A program made the translations under genes and the position numbers. A DNA stretch of 56,387 nt from PALSA-1004 sp046715035 (GTDB lineage Bacteria > Pseudomonadota > Gammaproteobacteria > Burkholderiales > SG8-41), in contig JBKJZR010000179.1 of the NCBI GenBank assembly GCA_046715035.1, positions 1 through 56,387 of the forward strand, in the 5' to 3' direction. Under the pieces are notes generated by a model. The model was not told the DNA's origin. It searched no databases and worked only from the letters and a program-made list of their open reading frames with translations. Shown here one piece after another: positions 10,778 through 19,654 of the stretch. The stretch's first letter is position 1. Every line of letters begins with the position of its first letter.

Positions 10778-10793
10778 TGTTCCACGTGAAACT
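10778..10793 (+). other. parS site 1
   Basis: TGTTCCACGTGAAACT contains the 14-mer GTTCCACGTGAAAC, which matches the known ParB-binding consensus GTTNCACGTGAAAC. It lies in the 91 bp gap between mnmE and the mnmG start, about 3.7 kb from dnaA, the usual zone for parS. It is presumably bound by the ParB encoded at 6481-7341. Confidence 0.93.
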
Positions 10794-10795
10794 AT

Positions 10796-10811
10796 CGTTT
10801 CACGTGGAACT
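10796..10811 (-). other. parS site 2, inverted copy of site 1
   Basis: CGTTTCACGTGGAACT contains GTTTCACGTGGAAC, the exact reverse complement of the 14-mer in site 1. The two are separated by only TATC and their centres are 18 bp apart. The last base touches the mnmE stop codon (10812-10814). In RNA the pair could also fold into a perfect 14 bp hairpin with a four-base loop. Confidence 0.92.
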
Positions 10812-12149
10812 CTATTTGCCGATGCAGAATTTCGAAAAGATCTCCCCGATGAGTTCATCGGCCGTGTATTCGCCAGTGATGCTGACCAGCTCACGTTGCG
10901 CCAGGCGTAACTCCTCGGCAAAAAGCTCGGGCGCGCTGACGACCGCTGGGGCACGGGCAAGATGGGCAGACGCCGCCCTGATGGCGTTGAGATGACGCTC
11001 GCGCGCCATGAATGTCCCCTCGGCCTCCACCCAGCCTGCCCGGTCGAGAACGGCGTCCTTTAGAAGTTCGATTCCGAGGCCGGTCGCGGCAGAAATCTCG
11101 ATGTCCGCGGGTGGATAAGCCACCTCGGCCAGAGCTGCTATTGCGGGGGCCAAGTCGATCTTGTTGACGACGTGCAACCGCGGCACGCGTTCAGCGAGTC
11201 CTGCCAGCGCCGCATCGGAAGCCCGTGTTTCAGGACGCGTCACATCACTCAGCCATACTACGAGGTCTGCCTTGCTAATATGTTCATAAGTTCTTGATAT
11301 ACCTATCTTTTCTATTTTATTGCGAGCTTCCCTGAGGCCCGCCGTGTCGACGAAGTGCAAGGGAACCCCGCGCACATTGATACTTTGGTGTATGGCGTCG
11401 CGGGTGGTGCCGGGCAGAGCGGTGACGATCGCGACATCCTCGCCGGCCAGGCGATTGAGCAGACTCGATTTTCCGACGTTGGGGCGCCCTGCGAGCACGA
11501 CATGGATGCCTTCCCGCAACAGACTGCCGCGTCGCGACGCCTCTAGTACTTGCGCCAACTGGTGGCGCACCCCATCGAGTCTGGCACGGACTTGGGGCTG
11601 CTGCACGAACTCGAGATCTTCGTCGGGGAAATCTATCGAGGCTTCGACCAGCGCCCGCAGTTCCACGAGCGCCGCAACCATCGCACCGATACACTGCGAA
11701 AATTCGCCTTGCAGCGACCGCACGGCGCAGCGCGCCGCGGCGATCGTCGACGCATCGATCAGGTCGGCGACGCTCTCGGCTTGGGCTAGATCCAGCTTGT
11801 CGTTGAGAAACGCGCGTTTGGTGAATTCGCCCGGTTCTGCCGCGCGCGCGCCGAGTTCGAGGCAGCGCCGCAACAAGAGTTGCAGCACGATTGGACCGCC
11901 GTGCGCGTGCAGCTCGATCACGTCTTCGCCGGTGTAGGAACGCGGCTGGGGAAAGAAGATCGCCAGACCCTGGTCGATGAGCGCGCCCTCGCCGTCCCGA
12001 AATCCCACTCGGACTGCCTGCCGCGGCGGCGGGTGCTTGCCCGTCAGCACGTGCAGCATCCCACCAAGATTGGCTCCCGAGATGCGCACGACCCCGATGC
12101 CGCCACGACCCGGCGGCGTAGCGATGGCGGCTATCGCCTCATTTGCCAT
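10812..12149 (-). CDS. mnmE: tRNA modification GTPase MnmE
   Basis: GTPase (TrmE) working with MnmG on wobble uridine modification. The product has 445 residues. It has an N-terminal tetrahydrofolate-binding domain (TPPGRGGIGVVRISG), a helical domain with EFTKRAFLNDKLDLAQAE, then an inserted G domain with P-loop GRPNVGKSS and the switch motif DTAGLREARNKIEKIGI. It ends in FCIGK, the conserved C-terminal motif carrying the functional cysteine. The start overlaps the end of yidC by 11 bp. Confidence 0.97.
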   Translation of the reverse strand: MANEAIAAIATPPGRGGIGVVRISGANLGGMLHVLTGKHPPPRQAVRVGFRDGEGALIDQGLAIFFPQPRSYTGEDVIELHAHGGPIVLQLLLRRCLELGARAAEPGEFTKRAFLNDKLDLAQAESVADLIDASTIAAARCAVRSLQGEFSQCIGAMVAALVELRALVEASIDFPDEDLEFVQQPQVRARLDGVRHQLAQVLEASRRGSLLREGIHVVLAGRPNVGKSSLLNRLAGEDVAIVTALPGTTRDAIHQSINVRGVPLHFVDTAGLREARNKIEKIGISRTYEHISKADLVVWLSDVTRPETRASDAALAGLAERVPRLHVVNKIDLAPAIAALAEVAYPPADIEISAATGLGIELLKDAVLDRAGWVEAEGTFMARERHLNAIRAASAHLARAPAVVSAPELFAEELRLAQRELVSITGEYTADELIGEIFSKFCIGK

Positions 12150-13791
12150 GCGCCGGCTTGGGGGACTCCATCGCGCGCGTGATCTGCCACTGCTGGGCGA
12201 TCGAAAGGACGTTGTTGACGAGCCAGTACAACACCAGGCCCGCGGGGAAGAAAAAGAAGAAAATGCTGAACGCGATCGGCATGATCTTCATCACCTTGGC
12301 CTGCACCGGATCCGGGGGTTCTGGATTCAAATAGGTTTGAATGATCATCGTTGCGCCCATCAGCACCGGCAAGACGAAATACGGGTCAGGAGCCGACAAG
12401 TCATTGATCCATAAAGCAAACGGTGCCTGCCTGAGCTCTACGCTCGCCAGCAGCACCCAATATAGCGCAATGAAAACGGGAATCTGTACGAGGATCGGCA
12501 GGCACCCACCAAGCGGGTTGATCTTCTCGGTCTTGTACATTTCCATCATCGCTTGGTTGAGACGCGCGCGGTCGTTGCCGTACTGCTCCTTTAGTTTCTG
12601 CATGCGCGGCGTCATAACGCGCATCCTTGCCATCGACCGATAGCTCGCCGCCGATAACGGATAGAACAGGGCCTTGATGATGACCGTCAGGATGATGATC
12701 GCCACGCCCCAATTGCCCACCCACCGATAAATCCATTGCAGCAGCCAGAACAGCGGCGCGGCGATGACGGTCAACCACCCGTAATCCACGGTGAGATCCA
12801 GGCCGGGAGCCAACTGGCTCAGTTTGTCCTGCTCCTGCGGGCCGGCATACAGCGGCACGGTCAGCCTGGCGCTGCTGCCCGGTTCGACGCTCCCCGCTGA
12901 TACGATGACGCCGACCGAATACAAACCGTTGTCGAGGCGCTGCGTGAAAAACTCGCGTGGCGCATTGTTGGCGGGCAGCCATGCACTGAGAAAGTAGTGC
13001 TGCAGCACAGCGATCCACCCATCATTGCTTTTCTTGCGAAAGCCCGATTTGTCTTTGTCGATATCGCCGAAGGCGATTTTCTGAAACTTATCCCTATCGG
13101 TGTAGAGTGCCGCCCCGGTATAAGTAGGCAGCATCGCCGAGTCGCCGGCCGGCGGCTTGCCGTCACGCACGAGCTGGAAGTAGGCATCGGCGTGGATGGG
13201 CGCCGCGGACTTGTTGTCGATTTCATAGCTGACATCAATCAGATAGCTGCCGCGGCGAAAGGTATAGATCTTGGTCACTTGCACGCCGTCGACGGGTGGC
13301 GCCGTCAAACGCACGGCGACACTGTCGGCGCCGGGCGCAAGCTTTATGTCGCGTTCGGTCGTCGCATAGCGCGTGCGGTGATTCGGCAGGCCGTTGCCGA
13401 TCAGCCCGGATTGAGCGACGTAGATATGGTCGCCATCCGGCTGTAGCAGCATGAAGGTTTTCTTGCGATCGAGCGTATCGCGATGGGAAAGCAGCTCGAG
13501 CCCGCGCAGATCACCCCCGGCAGTATCGATCTCGGCGACAAACAGCTCCGTCGCCACACGGACTGTCTCCCCTTTCTGCAGCGCGCCGCTGGCTGCGGGA
13601 GGCGCGGTGCCGGCGGGTGCGGCGCTCAAGGGGCGCGACGGCGCCGGAACCGGCGTTCCGCTTGGCGCGGCGGGAGCTCCGACGGAGGGTTCAGCTGACG
13701 GCAGAGGCCGTCGATCCTTCTGCCACGCGTCGAACAGCATGAACACCGAGAACGTGAACACCATGAACAGAACTAAGCGCTGAGTATCCAT
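12139..13791 (-). CDS. yidC: Membrane protein insertase YidC
   Basis: Inner membrane insertase (Oxa1 family) for Sec-dependent and independent insertion of membrane proteins, including F0 subunits. The product has 550 residues. One N-terminal membrane anchor (about residues 5-22) is followed by a Pro/Ala-rich linker and a large periplasmic beta domain to about residue 340. The conserved C-terminal core has WGVAIIILTVIIKALFYPLS, NPLGGCLPILVQIPVFIALY and a last helix ending LVLYWLVNNVLSIAQQW. Only 31 bp separate it from rnpA, leaving no room for the yidD gene often found here. Confidence 0.97.
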   Translation of the reverse strand: MDTQRLVLFMVFTFSVFMLFDAWQKDRRPLPSAEPSVGAPAAPSGTPVPAPSRPLSAAPAGTAPPAASGALQKGETVRVATELFVAEIDTAGGDLRGLELLSHRDTLDRKKTFMLLQPDGDHIYVAQSGLIGNGLPNHRTRYATTERDIKLAPGADSVAVRLTAPPVDGVQVTKIYTFRRGSYLIDVSYEIDNKSAAPIHADAYFQLVRDGKPPAGDSAMLPTYTGAALYTDRDKFQKIAFGDIDKDKSGFRKKSNDGWIAVLQHYFLSAWLPANNAPREFFTQRLDNGLYSVGVIVSAGSVEPGSSARLTVPLYAGPQEQDKLSQLAPGLDLTVDYGWLTVIAAPLFWLLQWIYRWVGNWGVAIIILTVIIKALFYPLSAASYRSMARMRVMTPRMQKLKEQYGNDRARLNQAMMEMYKTEKINPLGGCLPILVQIPVFIALYWVLLASVELRQAPFALWINDLSAPDPYFVLPVLMGATMIIQTYLNPEPPDPVQAKVMKIMPIAFSIFFFFFPAGLVLYWLVNNVLSIAQQWQITRAMESPKPAHGK

Positions 13792-13822
13792 AGACTGATT
13801 GCCGATTAATGGGTCGCAGGGG

Positions 13823-14197
13823 CTAAAGCGCGGCCGTGCACTGCCGATGTGCGAGTATCAGCAGATCGCGCAATTCGAGACGGGCTACGCCAGACATGGC
13901 GCGCGTGATCGCCACCCGCGGACGCACGACTACATCGAGACCGGGTAATACGTCATGCTCTGCGCGAAATACTTCGCGCACGAGACGTTTCGCATAATTG
14001 CGCACCACTGCCCGCTGCGCCACTCGCTTGCTCATCACCACGCCGAGTCTCGCGCCGGGGCTGCCATTGGGTTTGGCATAAACCTGGAACAGCGCGCCCC
14101 TGACGGCGCACCTATGTGCAAACACCGCGGCAAAGGCATGCGGCCCGTCGAGCCGCCGCGCGCGGGTAAAGGAAAATTGCCCTTCGGGCCCCGTCAA
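13823..14197 (-). CDS. rnpA: Ribonuclease P protein component
   Basis: Protein subunit of RNase P, which matures the 5' ends of tRNAs. The product has 124 residues from a TTG that overlaps the rpmH stop (TTGA). The next in-frame candidates would cut into the conserved FSFTRARRLDGPHAF start. The RNR-like basic motif reads KRVAQRAVVRNYAKRLVRE at about residues 57-75, which is typical. The C-terminal half is somewhat divergent, but position between rpmH and yidC leaves no doubt. Confidence 0.94.
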   Translation of the reverse strand: MTGPEGQFSFTRARRLDGPHAFAAVFAHRCAVRGALFQVYAKPNGSPGARLGVVMSKRVAQRAVVRNYAKRLVREVFRAEHDVLPGLDVVVRPRVAITRAMSGVARLELRDLLILAHRQCTAAL

Positions 14198-14328
14198 ACG
14201 CCCAGGCGCGCGCGCCCTTTGGCGCGCCGCGCACGCACGACCGCACGGCCGCCGCGGGTCTTCATGCGTACCCGGAATCCGTGCGTGCGTTTGCGCCGCG
14301 TCGTCGATGGCTGATACGTGCGTTTCAT
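14194..14328 (-). CDS. rpmH: 50S ribosomal protein L34
   Basis: The product has 44 residues and reads MKRTYQPSTTRRKRTHGFRV at its start, followed by the Arg/Lys-rich helix RMKTRGGRAVVRARRAKGR: a complete, canonical L34. The ATG at 14328 is fixed by family length; an upstream extension in the same frame is not credible. It is the first gene left of the origin and starts the minus-strand cluster. Confidence 0.98.
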   Translation of the reverse strand: MKRTYQPSTTRRKRTHGFRVRMKTRGGRAVVRARRAKGRARLGV

Positions 14329-14361
14329 GATTTCTGCCCGTCCGGAAGTGAAAAGCCCGCT

Positions 14362-14391
14362 ATTACAACCGCTGGGCGGGCACTCTGTCAA
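14362..14391 (-). promoter_or_regulatory. Predicted sigma-70 promoter of rpmH-rnpA
   Basis: The minus strand carries a perfect TTGACA (14391-14386), an 18 bp spacer and TGTAAT (14367-14362, one mismatch). It is placed about 33 bp before the rpmH ATG and points into the minus-strand cluster. A strong promoter is expected for L34. Confidence 0.7.
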
Positions 14392-14525
14392 ATGACGTTC
14401 AGTCGCGCGCGCGGTACCGGCGCGGCCCCGATGGTTGTGGATAACTTCTGCCGAAAACGTTAAAATCAGTGCTGGAATTCGATGTTTTTCCCCCCCACCC
14501 GTTCACCACTCCGCCGGTCTTCGTA
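14392..14525 (+). other. Origin-proximal region upstream of dnaA with DnaA box
   Basis: A perfect DnaA box, TGTGGATAA (TTATCCACA on the minus strand), lies at 14436-14444 in the divergent rpmH/dnaA region. A -10-like TAAAAT at 14461-14466 follows, so the box sits at the -35 position of the likely dnaA promoter. That arrangement fits autoregulation of dnaA by DnaA. Only one consensus box is seen here; further weak boxes cannot be judged by eye. Confidence 0.7.
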
Positions 14526-15848
14526 ATGAATAGCTTTTGGCGTTCCTGTCTCGATCATTTCGAGGAGCAGCTGCCACCGCAGCAGTTCAAAACGTGGATC
14601 AAGCCGCTCAAATTTCAGGGGGCTGATAATGCGTACACGCTGCTCGCTCCCAACCGCTTTGTCCTGCAGTGGATACGCGACCGATTTCTCGACGAAATCC
14701 GGCGGCTGGCGAACGAGCAGCTCGGCGCCGATGCGACCATCAGCCTCGTGCTCGTCGAGCGGGATGTGCCTGTTGCGGCCAAGCCGCTGGTACCGGAGAC
14801 GCGGGGCGCCAAGCCGAGCACGCGCGAGATTTCCCGCCTCAACCCGGAATTGAGCTTCAACACGTTCGTAACGGGTAAGGCCAATGAGCTCGCGCGTGCC
14901 GCAGCCGTCCAGGTAGCCGAGCGTCCCGGCGCCGCTTACAACCCCCTGTTCATCTACGGCGGGGTGGGTCTGGGCAAGACGCACCTCGTCCATGCCATCG
15001 GCAACCTGGTGCAGGAAAAGCTGCCGCAAAGCCGCATCCGCTATATACACGCCGAGCAGTACGTGTCCGACGTGGTGCGCGCCTATCAGCACAAGGCTTT
15101 CGATGACTTCAAACGTTACTATCATTCGCTCGATCTGCTGTTGATCGACGATATCCAGTTCTTCAGCGGCAAGAGCCGCACCCAGGAAGAGTTTTTCTAC
15201 GCGTTCAACGCGCTTATCGAGTCTCACAAGCAGGTTGTGATCACGTGCGACACCTATCCGCGTGAGATCGCCGGTATGGAGAATCGTCTTATTTCGCGTT
15301 TCGGCTGGGGCCTGACGGTCGCTGTCGAGCCGCCCGAGCTGGAGATGCGAGTAGCCATCTTGCTACGCAAGGCGGCCGCTGAAAACGTGGCGCTGGACGA
15401 AACCGTGGCTTTTTTCATTGCCAGCCATAGCCAGACCAACGTCCGCGAGCTCGAGGGCGCGCTCAAACGCATCCTTGCGTATTCGCGTTTCTCCGGCCAG
15501 CCCATTTCCATCGCGCTGTGCCGCGAGGCCCTGCGCGACTTGCTCGCGCTGCAAAGCCGGCAGGTATCGATCGATAACATACAGAAAACAGTCGCCGATT
15601 ATTACAAGATCAAGGTTTCAGAGATGTATTCCAAGAAGCGCAGCCGCAACGTCGCGCGGCCGCGCCAGATCGCGATGGCACTGGCCAAGGAGCTTACGCA
15701 GCTAAGCCTGCCGGACATCGGTGACGCGTTCGGCGGGCGCGATCATACGACGGTTCTGCATGCGTGCCGCCGCATTGCGGCGCTCAAGACCACGAGCAAT
15801 GACATCACCCGCGATTTCGATTCCCTGCTCAAGGTTCTGCGCAGTTGA
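14526..15848 (+). CDS. dnaA: Chromosomal replication initiator DnaA
   Basis: Initiator ATPase that binds DnaA boxes and opens oriC. The product has 440 residues from the ATG at 14526 (MNSFWRSCLDHFEEQLPPQQ). A GTG at 14469 in the same frame would add 19 residues unlike the family. Domain I occupies about residues 1-80 and the domain II linker is short. Domain III has Walker A GGVGLGKT at 145-152 and Walker B LLLIDD near 204-209. Domain IV carries the DNA-binding signature GGRDHTTVLHACRRI near residue 400. It is the first plus-strand gene and is followed by dnaN. Confidence 0.97.
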   Translation: MNSFWRSCLDHFEEQLPPQQFKTWIKPLKFQGADNAYTLLAPNRFVLQWIRDRFLDEIRRLANEQLGADATISLVLVERDVPVAAKPLVPETRGAKPSTREISRLNPELSFNTFVTGKANELARAAAVQVAERPGAAYNPLFIYGGVGLGKTHLVHAIGNLVQEKLPQSRIRYIHAEQYVSDVVRAYQHKAFDDFKRYYHSLDLLLIDDIQFFSGKSRTQEEFFYAFNALIESHKQVVITCDTYPREIAGMENRLISRFGWGLTVAVEPPELEMRVAILLRKAAAENVALDETVAFFIASHSQTNVRELEGALKRILAYSRFSGQPISIALCREALRDLLALQSRQVSIDNIQKTVADYYKIKVSEMYSKKRSRNVARPRQIAMALAKELTQLSLPDIGDAFGGRDHTTVLHACRRIAALKTTSNDITRDFDSLLKVLRS

Positions 15849-16029
15849 CATCCTGTGGGTCTTTTGTGCATAGGCCGGAGTATCCGCACAACTCAATTAT
15901 CATCAACAATCGATTCACAGCCAGGACGCCGGTCTATTCGGCAGTTCGGCTCCTCCGCTATGCGCCTGCCGAGCTGCAGTTACCCACAAAAATAACGACT
16001 GTATCTATTACTACTAGAAAGATATAACC
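15849..16029 (+). other. dnaA-dnaN intergenic region, candidate oriC
   Basis: This 181 bp gap is AT-richer than its surroundings. It contains near-consensus DnaA boxes: TGTGCATAG at 15865-15873 (one mismatch to the inverted TGTGNATAA form) and TTACCCACA at 15980-15988 (one mismatch). An AT-rich run, about 15990-16025, follows directly before dnaN and could be the unwinding element. Gene orientation switches on the left side of dnaA, supporting an origin at or near here. Confidence 0.6.
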
Positions 16030-17139
16030 ATGAAACTGGTACAGGCACAGCGCGACGATTTGCTCAAACCGCTGCATGCAGTTTCCGGTATCGTCGAGAA
16101 ACGCCATACTCTTCCCATCTTGTCCAACGTGCTCCTCGAGCGCAGTGGCGAACGCCTGCATCTGGTTGCGACCGATCTCGAGATTCAGGTGGCGACGAGT
16201 TTTTCACTTCGGCAGAAAAGCGCCGAAAACTATCTCGTGACCGTATCGGCGCGAAAACTTCAGGAAATACTGCGTTCGTTGCCCGAGCAGGCCGAGGTTA
16301 CGCTGGAAACGCAGAACAATCGCCTGCAGGTGAAGTCCGGCAAGAGCCGCTTCAACCTGCAGACGCTCCCCGCCGAAGACTTTCCGAAAATGGCACAGGC
16401 GGCCGGAGCGGTGACCCAGATCAATCTGCCGCAAAAGGCGCTGCGCGCGTTGTTGCTGCTCGTGCAGTATGCGATGGCTCAGCAGGACATCCGTTATTAC
16501 CTGAACGGGATGCTGCTGGTGGTGGAAGACGGCCTGCTCAAGGCGGTGGCCACCGACGGTCATCGCCTGGCATACGCCAACATTTCGACCCAGCAGAAAA
16601 CCGAGCGCCAGGAAGTGATACTGCCGCGAAAAGCCGTGCAGGAGCTCGTCAAACTGCTCAGCGATACCGACGATGAAGTGACCATAGGCATAGCGGCGAG
16701 CCAGGCCCGTTTCGAGCTCGGGCCGGTTGTTCTCGTGACCAAAGTCGTCGACGGAAAGTTTCCCGACTATACCCGCGTGATTCCGACGGCGAACAAGCAC
16801 ACGTTTTCGCTGCCGCGTTTAACGCTGCAGCAGGCGCTGCAGCGGGTGGCCATCCTCTCTAACGAAAAGTTCCGCGGCGTGCGCTGGACGCTGACGGCAG
16901 GCCAGCTGCGCATAGCCTGTACCAATACCGAACAGGAAGAGGCGTTCGAGGAGCTGGAAATCTCCTACCAGGGCGAAGCCCTGGATATCGGCTTCAACGT
17001 CACCTACCTGCTGGACGTCCTTGCCAATCTCTCGTCCGAGAACGTGATCTGCTCATTCGGAGATGCCAACAGCAGCGTGCTGATTACCATCGCGGAAGAC
17101 GCAGATTTCAGGTATGTCGTCATGCCGATGCGCATTTAG
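16030..17139 (+). CDS. dnaN: DNA polymerase III beta sliding clamp
   Basis: Ring-shaped processivity clamp for DNA polymerase III. The product has 369 residues, typical of the family, starting MKLVQAQRDDLLKPLHAVSG. Three similar clamp domains of about 120 residues each are expected; visible signatures are EKRHTLPILSNVLLE at residue 22, LPAEDFPKM near 115, and the C-terminal DFRYVVMPMRI, which ends in the standard MPMR(L/I). It lies between dnaA and gyrB in the usual order. Confidence 0.98.
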   Translation: MKLVQAQRDDLLKPLHAVSGIVEKRHTLPILSNVLLERSGERLHLVATDLEIQVATSFSLRQKSAENYLVTVSARKLQEILRSLPEQAEVTLETQNNRLQVKSGKSRFNLQTLPAEDFPKMAQAAGAVTQINLPQKALRALLLLVQYAMAQQDIRYYLNGMLLVVEDGLLKAVATDGHRLAYANISTQQKTERQEVILPRKAVQELVKLLSDTDDEVTIGIAASQARFELGPVVLVTKVVDGKFPDYTRVIPTANKHTFSLPRLTLQQALQRVAILSNEKFRGVRWTLTAGQLRIACTNTEQEEAFEELEISYQGEALDIGFNVTYLLDVLANLSSENVICSFGDANSSVLITIAEDADFRYVVMPMRI

Positions 17140-17166
17140 TCGCCAACGAACAGAAAACAAAACCCA

Positions 17167-19587
17167 ATGACGGAAAACCCCCTGAATCTCCCTAACGGCG
17201 ACGAATACGATGCGGATAGCATCAAAATTCTCAAAGGCCTGGACGCCGTGCGTAAGCGGCCAGGCATGTATATCGGCGATACCAGCGACGGCACCGGTCT
17301 ACACCATATGGTGTTCGAGGTAGTAGATAACGCGATCGATGAAGCGCTGGCGGGCTATTGCGACACGATAACGGTCACCATCCACGCCGACAATTCGATC
17401 AGCGTGCAGGACAACGGGCGCGGCATTCCCACCGATATCAAGGCGGATGACGAGCAGCGGCGCTCAGCTGCAGAGATCGTCATGACGGAGCTGCACGCCG
17501 GCGGGAAATTCGACAACAATTCCTACAAAATATCGGGCGGCCTCCACGGAGTCGGCGTTTCGGTCGTCAACGCGCTTTCCGAATGGCTGCGGCTTACGAT
17601 ACGCCGCGACGGCAAGACGAACTTCATCGAGTTCAGGCACGGAGTACCTACCGCGCCGCTGATGGACATCGGCAGAACCGAAAAGCGCGGCACGGAAGTG
17701 CACTTTCTCGCCAGCGGCGAGACATTCAATAACATCGAGTATCACTACGACATCCTCGCCAAGCGCCTGCGTGAGCTGTCCTTCCTCAATAACGGCGTGA
17801 AGATAACGCTCGTCGATCAACGCACCGGCAAGCAGGAAAACTTCTCGTTCGTCGGCGGCGTGAAGGGATTCGTCGAGTACATGAACCGCAGCAAAAGCGT
17901 GCTGCATCCGAAGATCTTCTATTCGGTAGGCGCCAAGGAAGGCCTAATCGTCGAGGTGGCGATGCAGTGGAACGACACCTACGCCGAGTCGGTGCAGTGC
18001 TTCACCAACAACATTCCGCAGCGCGACGGCGGCACGCATCTCACCGGCCTGCGCGCGGCGATGACCCGCACACTCAATAATTACATCGAGCAGAACGAGC
18101 TGGCGAAGAAAGCGAAAGTCGAAACGTCCGGTGATGACATGCGCGAGGGCCTGACATGCGTGCTGTCGGTGAAAGTACCCGAGCCCAAGTTTTCTTCGCA
18201 GACCAAAGACAAGCTGGTGTCGAGCGAGGTGCAGCCGGTCGTGCAGGAGATCGTCGCCGCCAAGCTGAGCGAATTTCTGCTTGAGAATCCCAATGACGCA
18301 CGAATAATCACGACCAAGATCATCGAGGCGGCGCGGGCACGCGAAGCCGCCCGCAAGGCGCGCGACATGACGCGCCGCAAGGGCGTCCTCGATTCCCTCG
18401 GTCTGCCCGGGAAGCTTGCGGACTGCCAGGAAAAAGACCCGGCGCTGAGTGAGCTCTACATCGTCGAAGGTGATTCGGCCGGGGGCTCCGCCAAGCAGGG
18501 GCGCGATCGCAAGAACCAGGCGATCCTGCCGCTCAAAGGCAAGATCCTCAACGTCGAGAAGGCCCGGTTCGACAAGCTGCTGTCATCCCAGGAAATCACC
18601 ACGCTCATCAACGTCCTCGGCTGCGGCATCGGCAAGGACGAGTACAACATCGACAAACTGCGCTACCACCGCATCATCATCATGACCGACGCCGATGTGG
18701 ACGGCTCGCATATCCGCACGCTGCTGCTGACGTTTTTCTACCGCCAGATGCCGGAGCTTATCGAGCGGGGCCATATCTATATCGCGCAGCCGCCTCTCTA
18801 CAAGCTGAAGCACGGCAAAAGCGAGCGCTACCTCAAAGACGATCACGAGTTGAAGGAGTACCTGCTCACGCTGGCGCTGGAGGATGCCGAGCTATTTCCC
18901 GGCGCCGACGCGAGGCCGCTCAACAAGGAAGCCCTCGCGCAGGTCGCCAAACAATATTTCCTCGCCGAGGCAGTGATCGACCGTCTCAGCCGTCTCATCG
19001 ATCCCGCCGTGCTCCAGCAGTTGCTGGTAACCCCTGAAGTCGACCTGACCAGCCAGCAGAGCGCGGCGCAGAGTGCGCAGCGGCTGAGCGACGCGCTGGT
19101 GACGAAAGGCGTGACGGTCGAGCCCCGCTACGATGAAAAAAGCGAGCGTTATCTGCTGCTCATCAACCGGACCCAGCATGGCAATCCGCATCAGACCGCC
19201 CTCGACCACGACTTCATCATCAGCGGCGACTACGAGCAGATCAAGAAGACTGCTGACGTACTGCAGGATCTGCTCGGCGCCGGAGCGTATGTCAAGCGCG
19301 GCGAGAAAACGCAGCCGATACAAGACGTGAAGGAGGCGCTCAACTGGCTGCTCGAGGAGGTCAAGCACGGTCTCGGCATACAGCGCTACAAGGGACTGGG
19401 CGAAATGAACCCGGCGCAGTTGTGGGAGACCACCATGGATCCGCGGGTTCGCCGGTTGTTGCGCGCGCAGATCGAGGATGCGATCTCGGCCGACGAAATT
19501 TTCACCACGCTGATGGGGGATCTCGTCGAACCCCGCCGCGCTTTTATCGAAACCAACGCGCTGGGGGTGCGCAATCTCGATGTCTAG
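17167..19587 (+). CDS. gyrB: DNA gyrase subunit B
   Basis: ATPase subunit of gyrase, which introduces negative supercoils. The product has 806 residues. The GHKL ATPase domain begins with DAVRKRPGMYIGD and contains the DNAIDEALAGYC Bergerat motif and the GGLHGVGVSVVNALS loop. The TOPRIM domain begins at about residue 434 with EGDSAGGSAKQGRDRKNQAI, and its metal site reads MTDADVDGSHIRTLL. The C-terminus contains RYKGLGEMNPAQLWETTMDP, a gyrase B signature. It follows dnaN by 27 bp. Confidence 0.98.
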   Translation: MTENPLNLPNGDEYDADSIKILKGLDAVRKRPGMYIGDTSDGTGLHHMVFEVVDNAIDEALAGYCDTITVTIHADNSISVQDNGRGIPTDIKADDEQRRSAAEIVMTELHAGGKFDNNSYKISGGLHGVGVSVVNALSEWLRLTIRRDGKTNFIEFRHGVPTAPLMDIGRTEKRGTEVHFLASGETFNNIEYHYDILAKRLRELSFLNNGVKITLVDQRTGKQENFSFVGGVKGFVEYMNRSKSVLHPKIFYSVGAKEGLIVEVAMQWNDTYAESVQCFTNNIPQRDGGTHLTGLRAAMTRTLNNYIEQNELAKKAKVETSGDDMREGLTCVLSVKVPEPKFSSQTKDKLVSSEVQPVVQEIVAAKLSEFLLENPNDARIITTKIIEAARAREAARKARDMTRRKGVLDSLGLPGKLADCQEKDPALSELYIVEGDSAGGSAKQGRDRKNQAILPLKGKILNVEKARFDKLLSSQEITTLINVLGCGIGKDEYNIDKLRYHRIIIMTDADVDGSHIRTLLLTFFYRQMPELIERGHIYIAQPPLYKLKHGKSERYLKDDHELKEYLLTLALEDAELFPGADARPLNKEALAQVAKQYFLAEAVIDRLSRLIDPAVLQQLLVTPEVDLTSQQSAAQSAQRLSDALVTKGVTVEPRYDEKSERYLLLINRTQHGNPHQTALDHDFIISGDYEQIKKTADVLQDLLGAGAYVKRGEKTQPIQDVKEALNWLLEEVKHGLGIQRYKGLGEMNPAQLWETTMDPRVRRLLRAQIEDAISADEIFTTLMGDLVEPRRAFIETNALGVRNLDV

Positions 19588-19654
19588 GGAAAGCTGCGCA
19601 CGCCGCGCCGCACTCTAAGCCCCGTGGGCTCACTCACTCTTTCAAGGCTCATGC

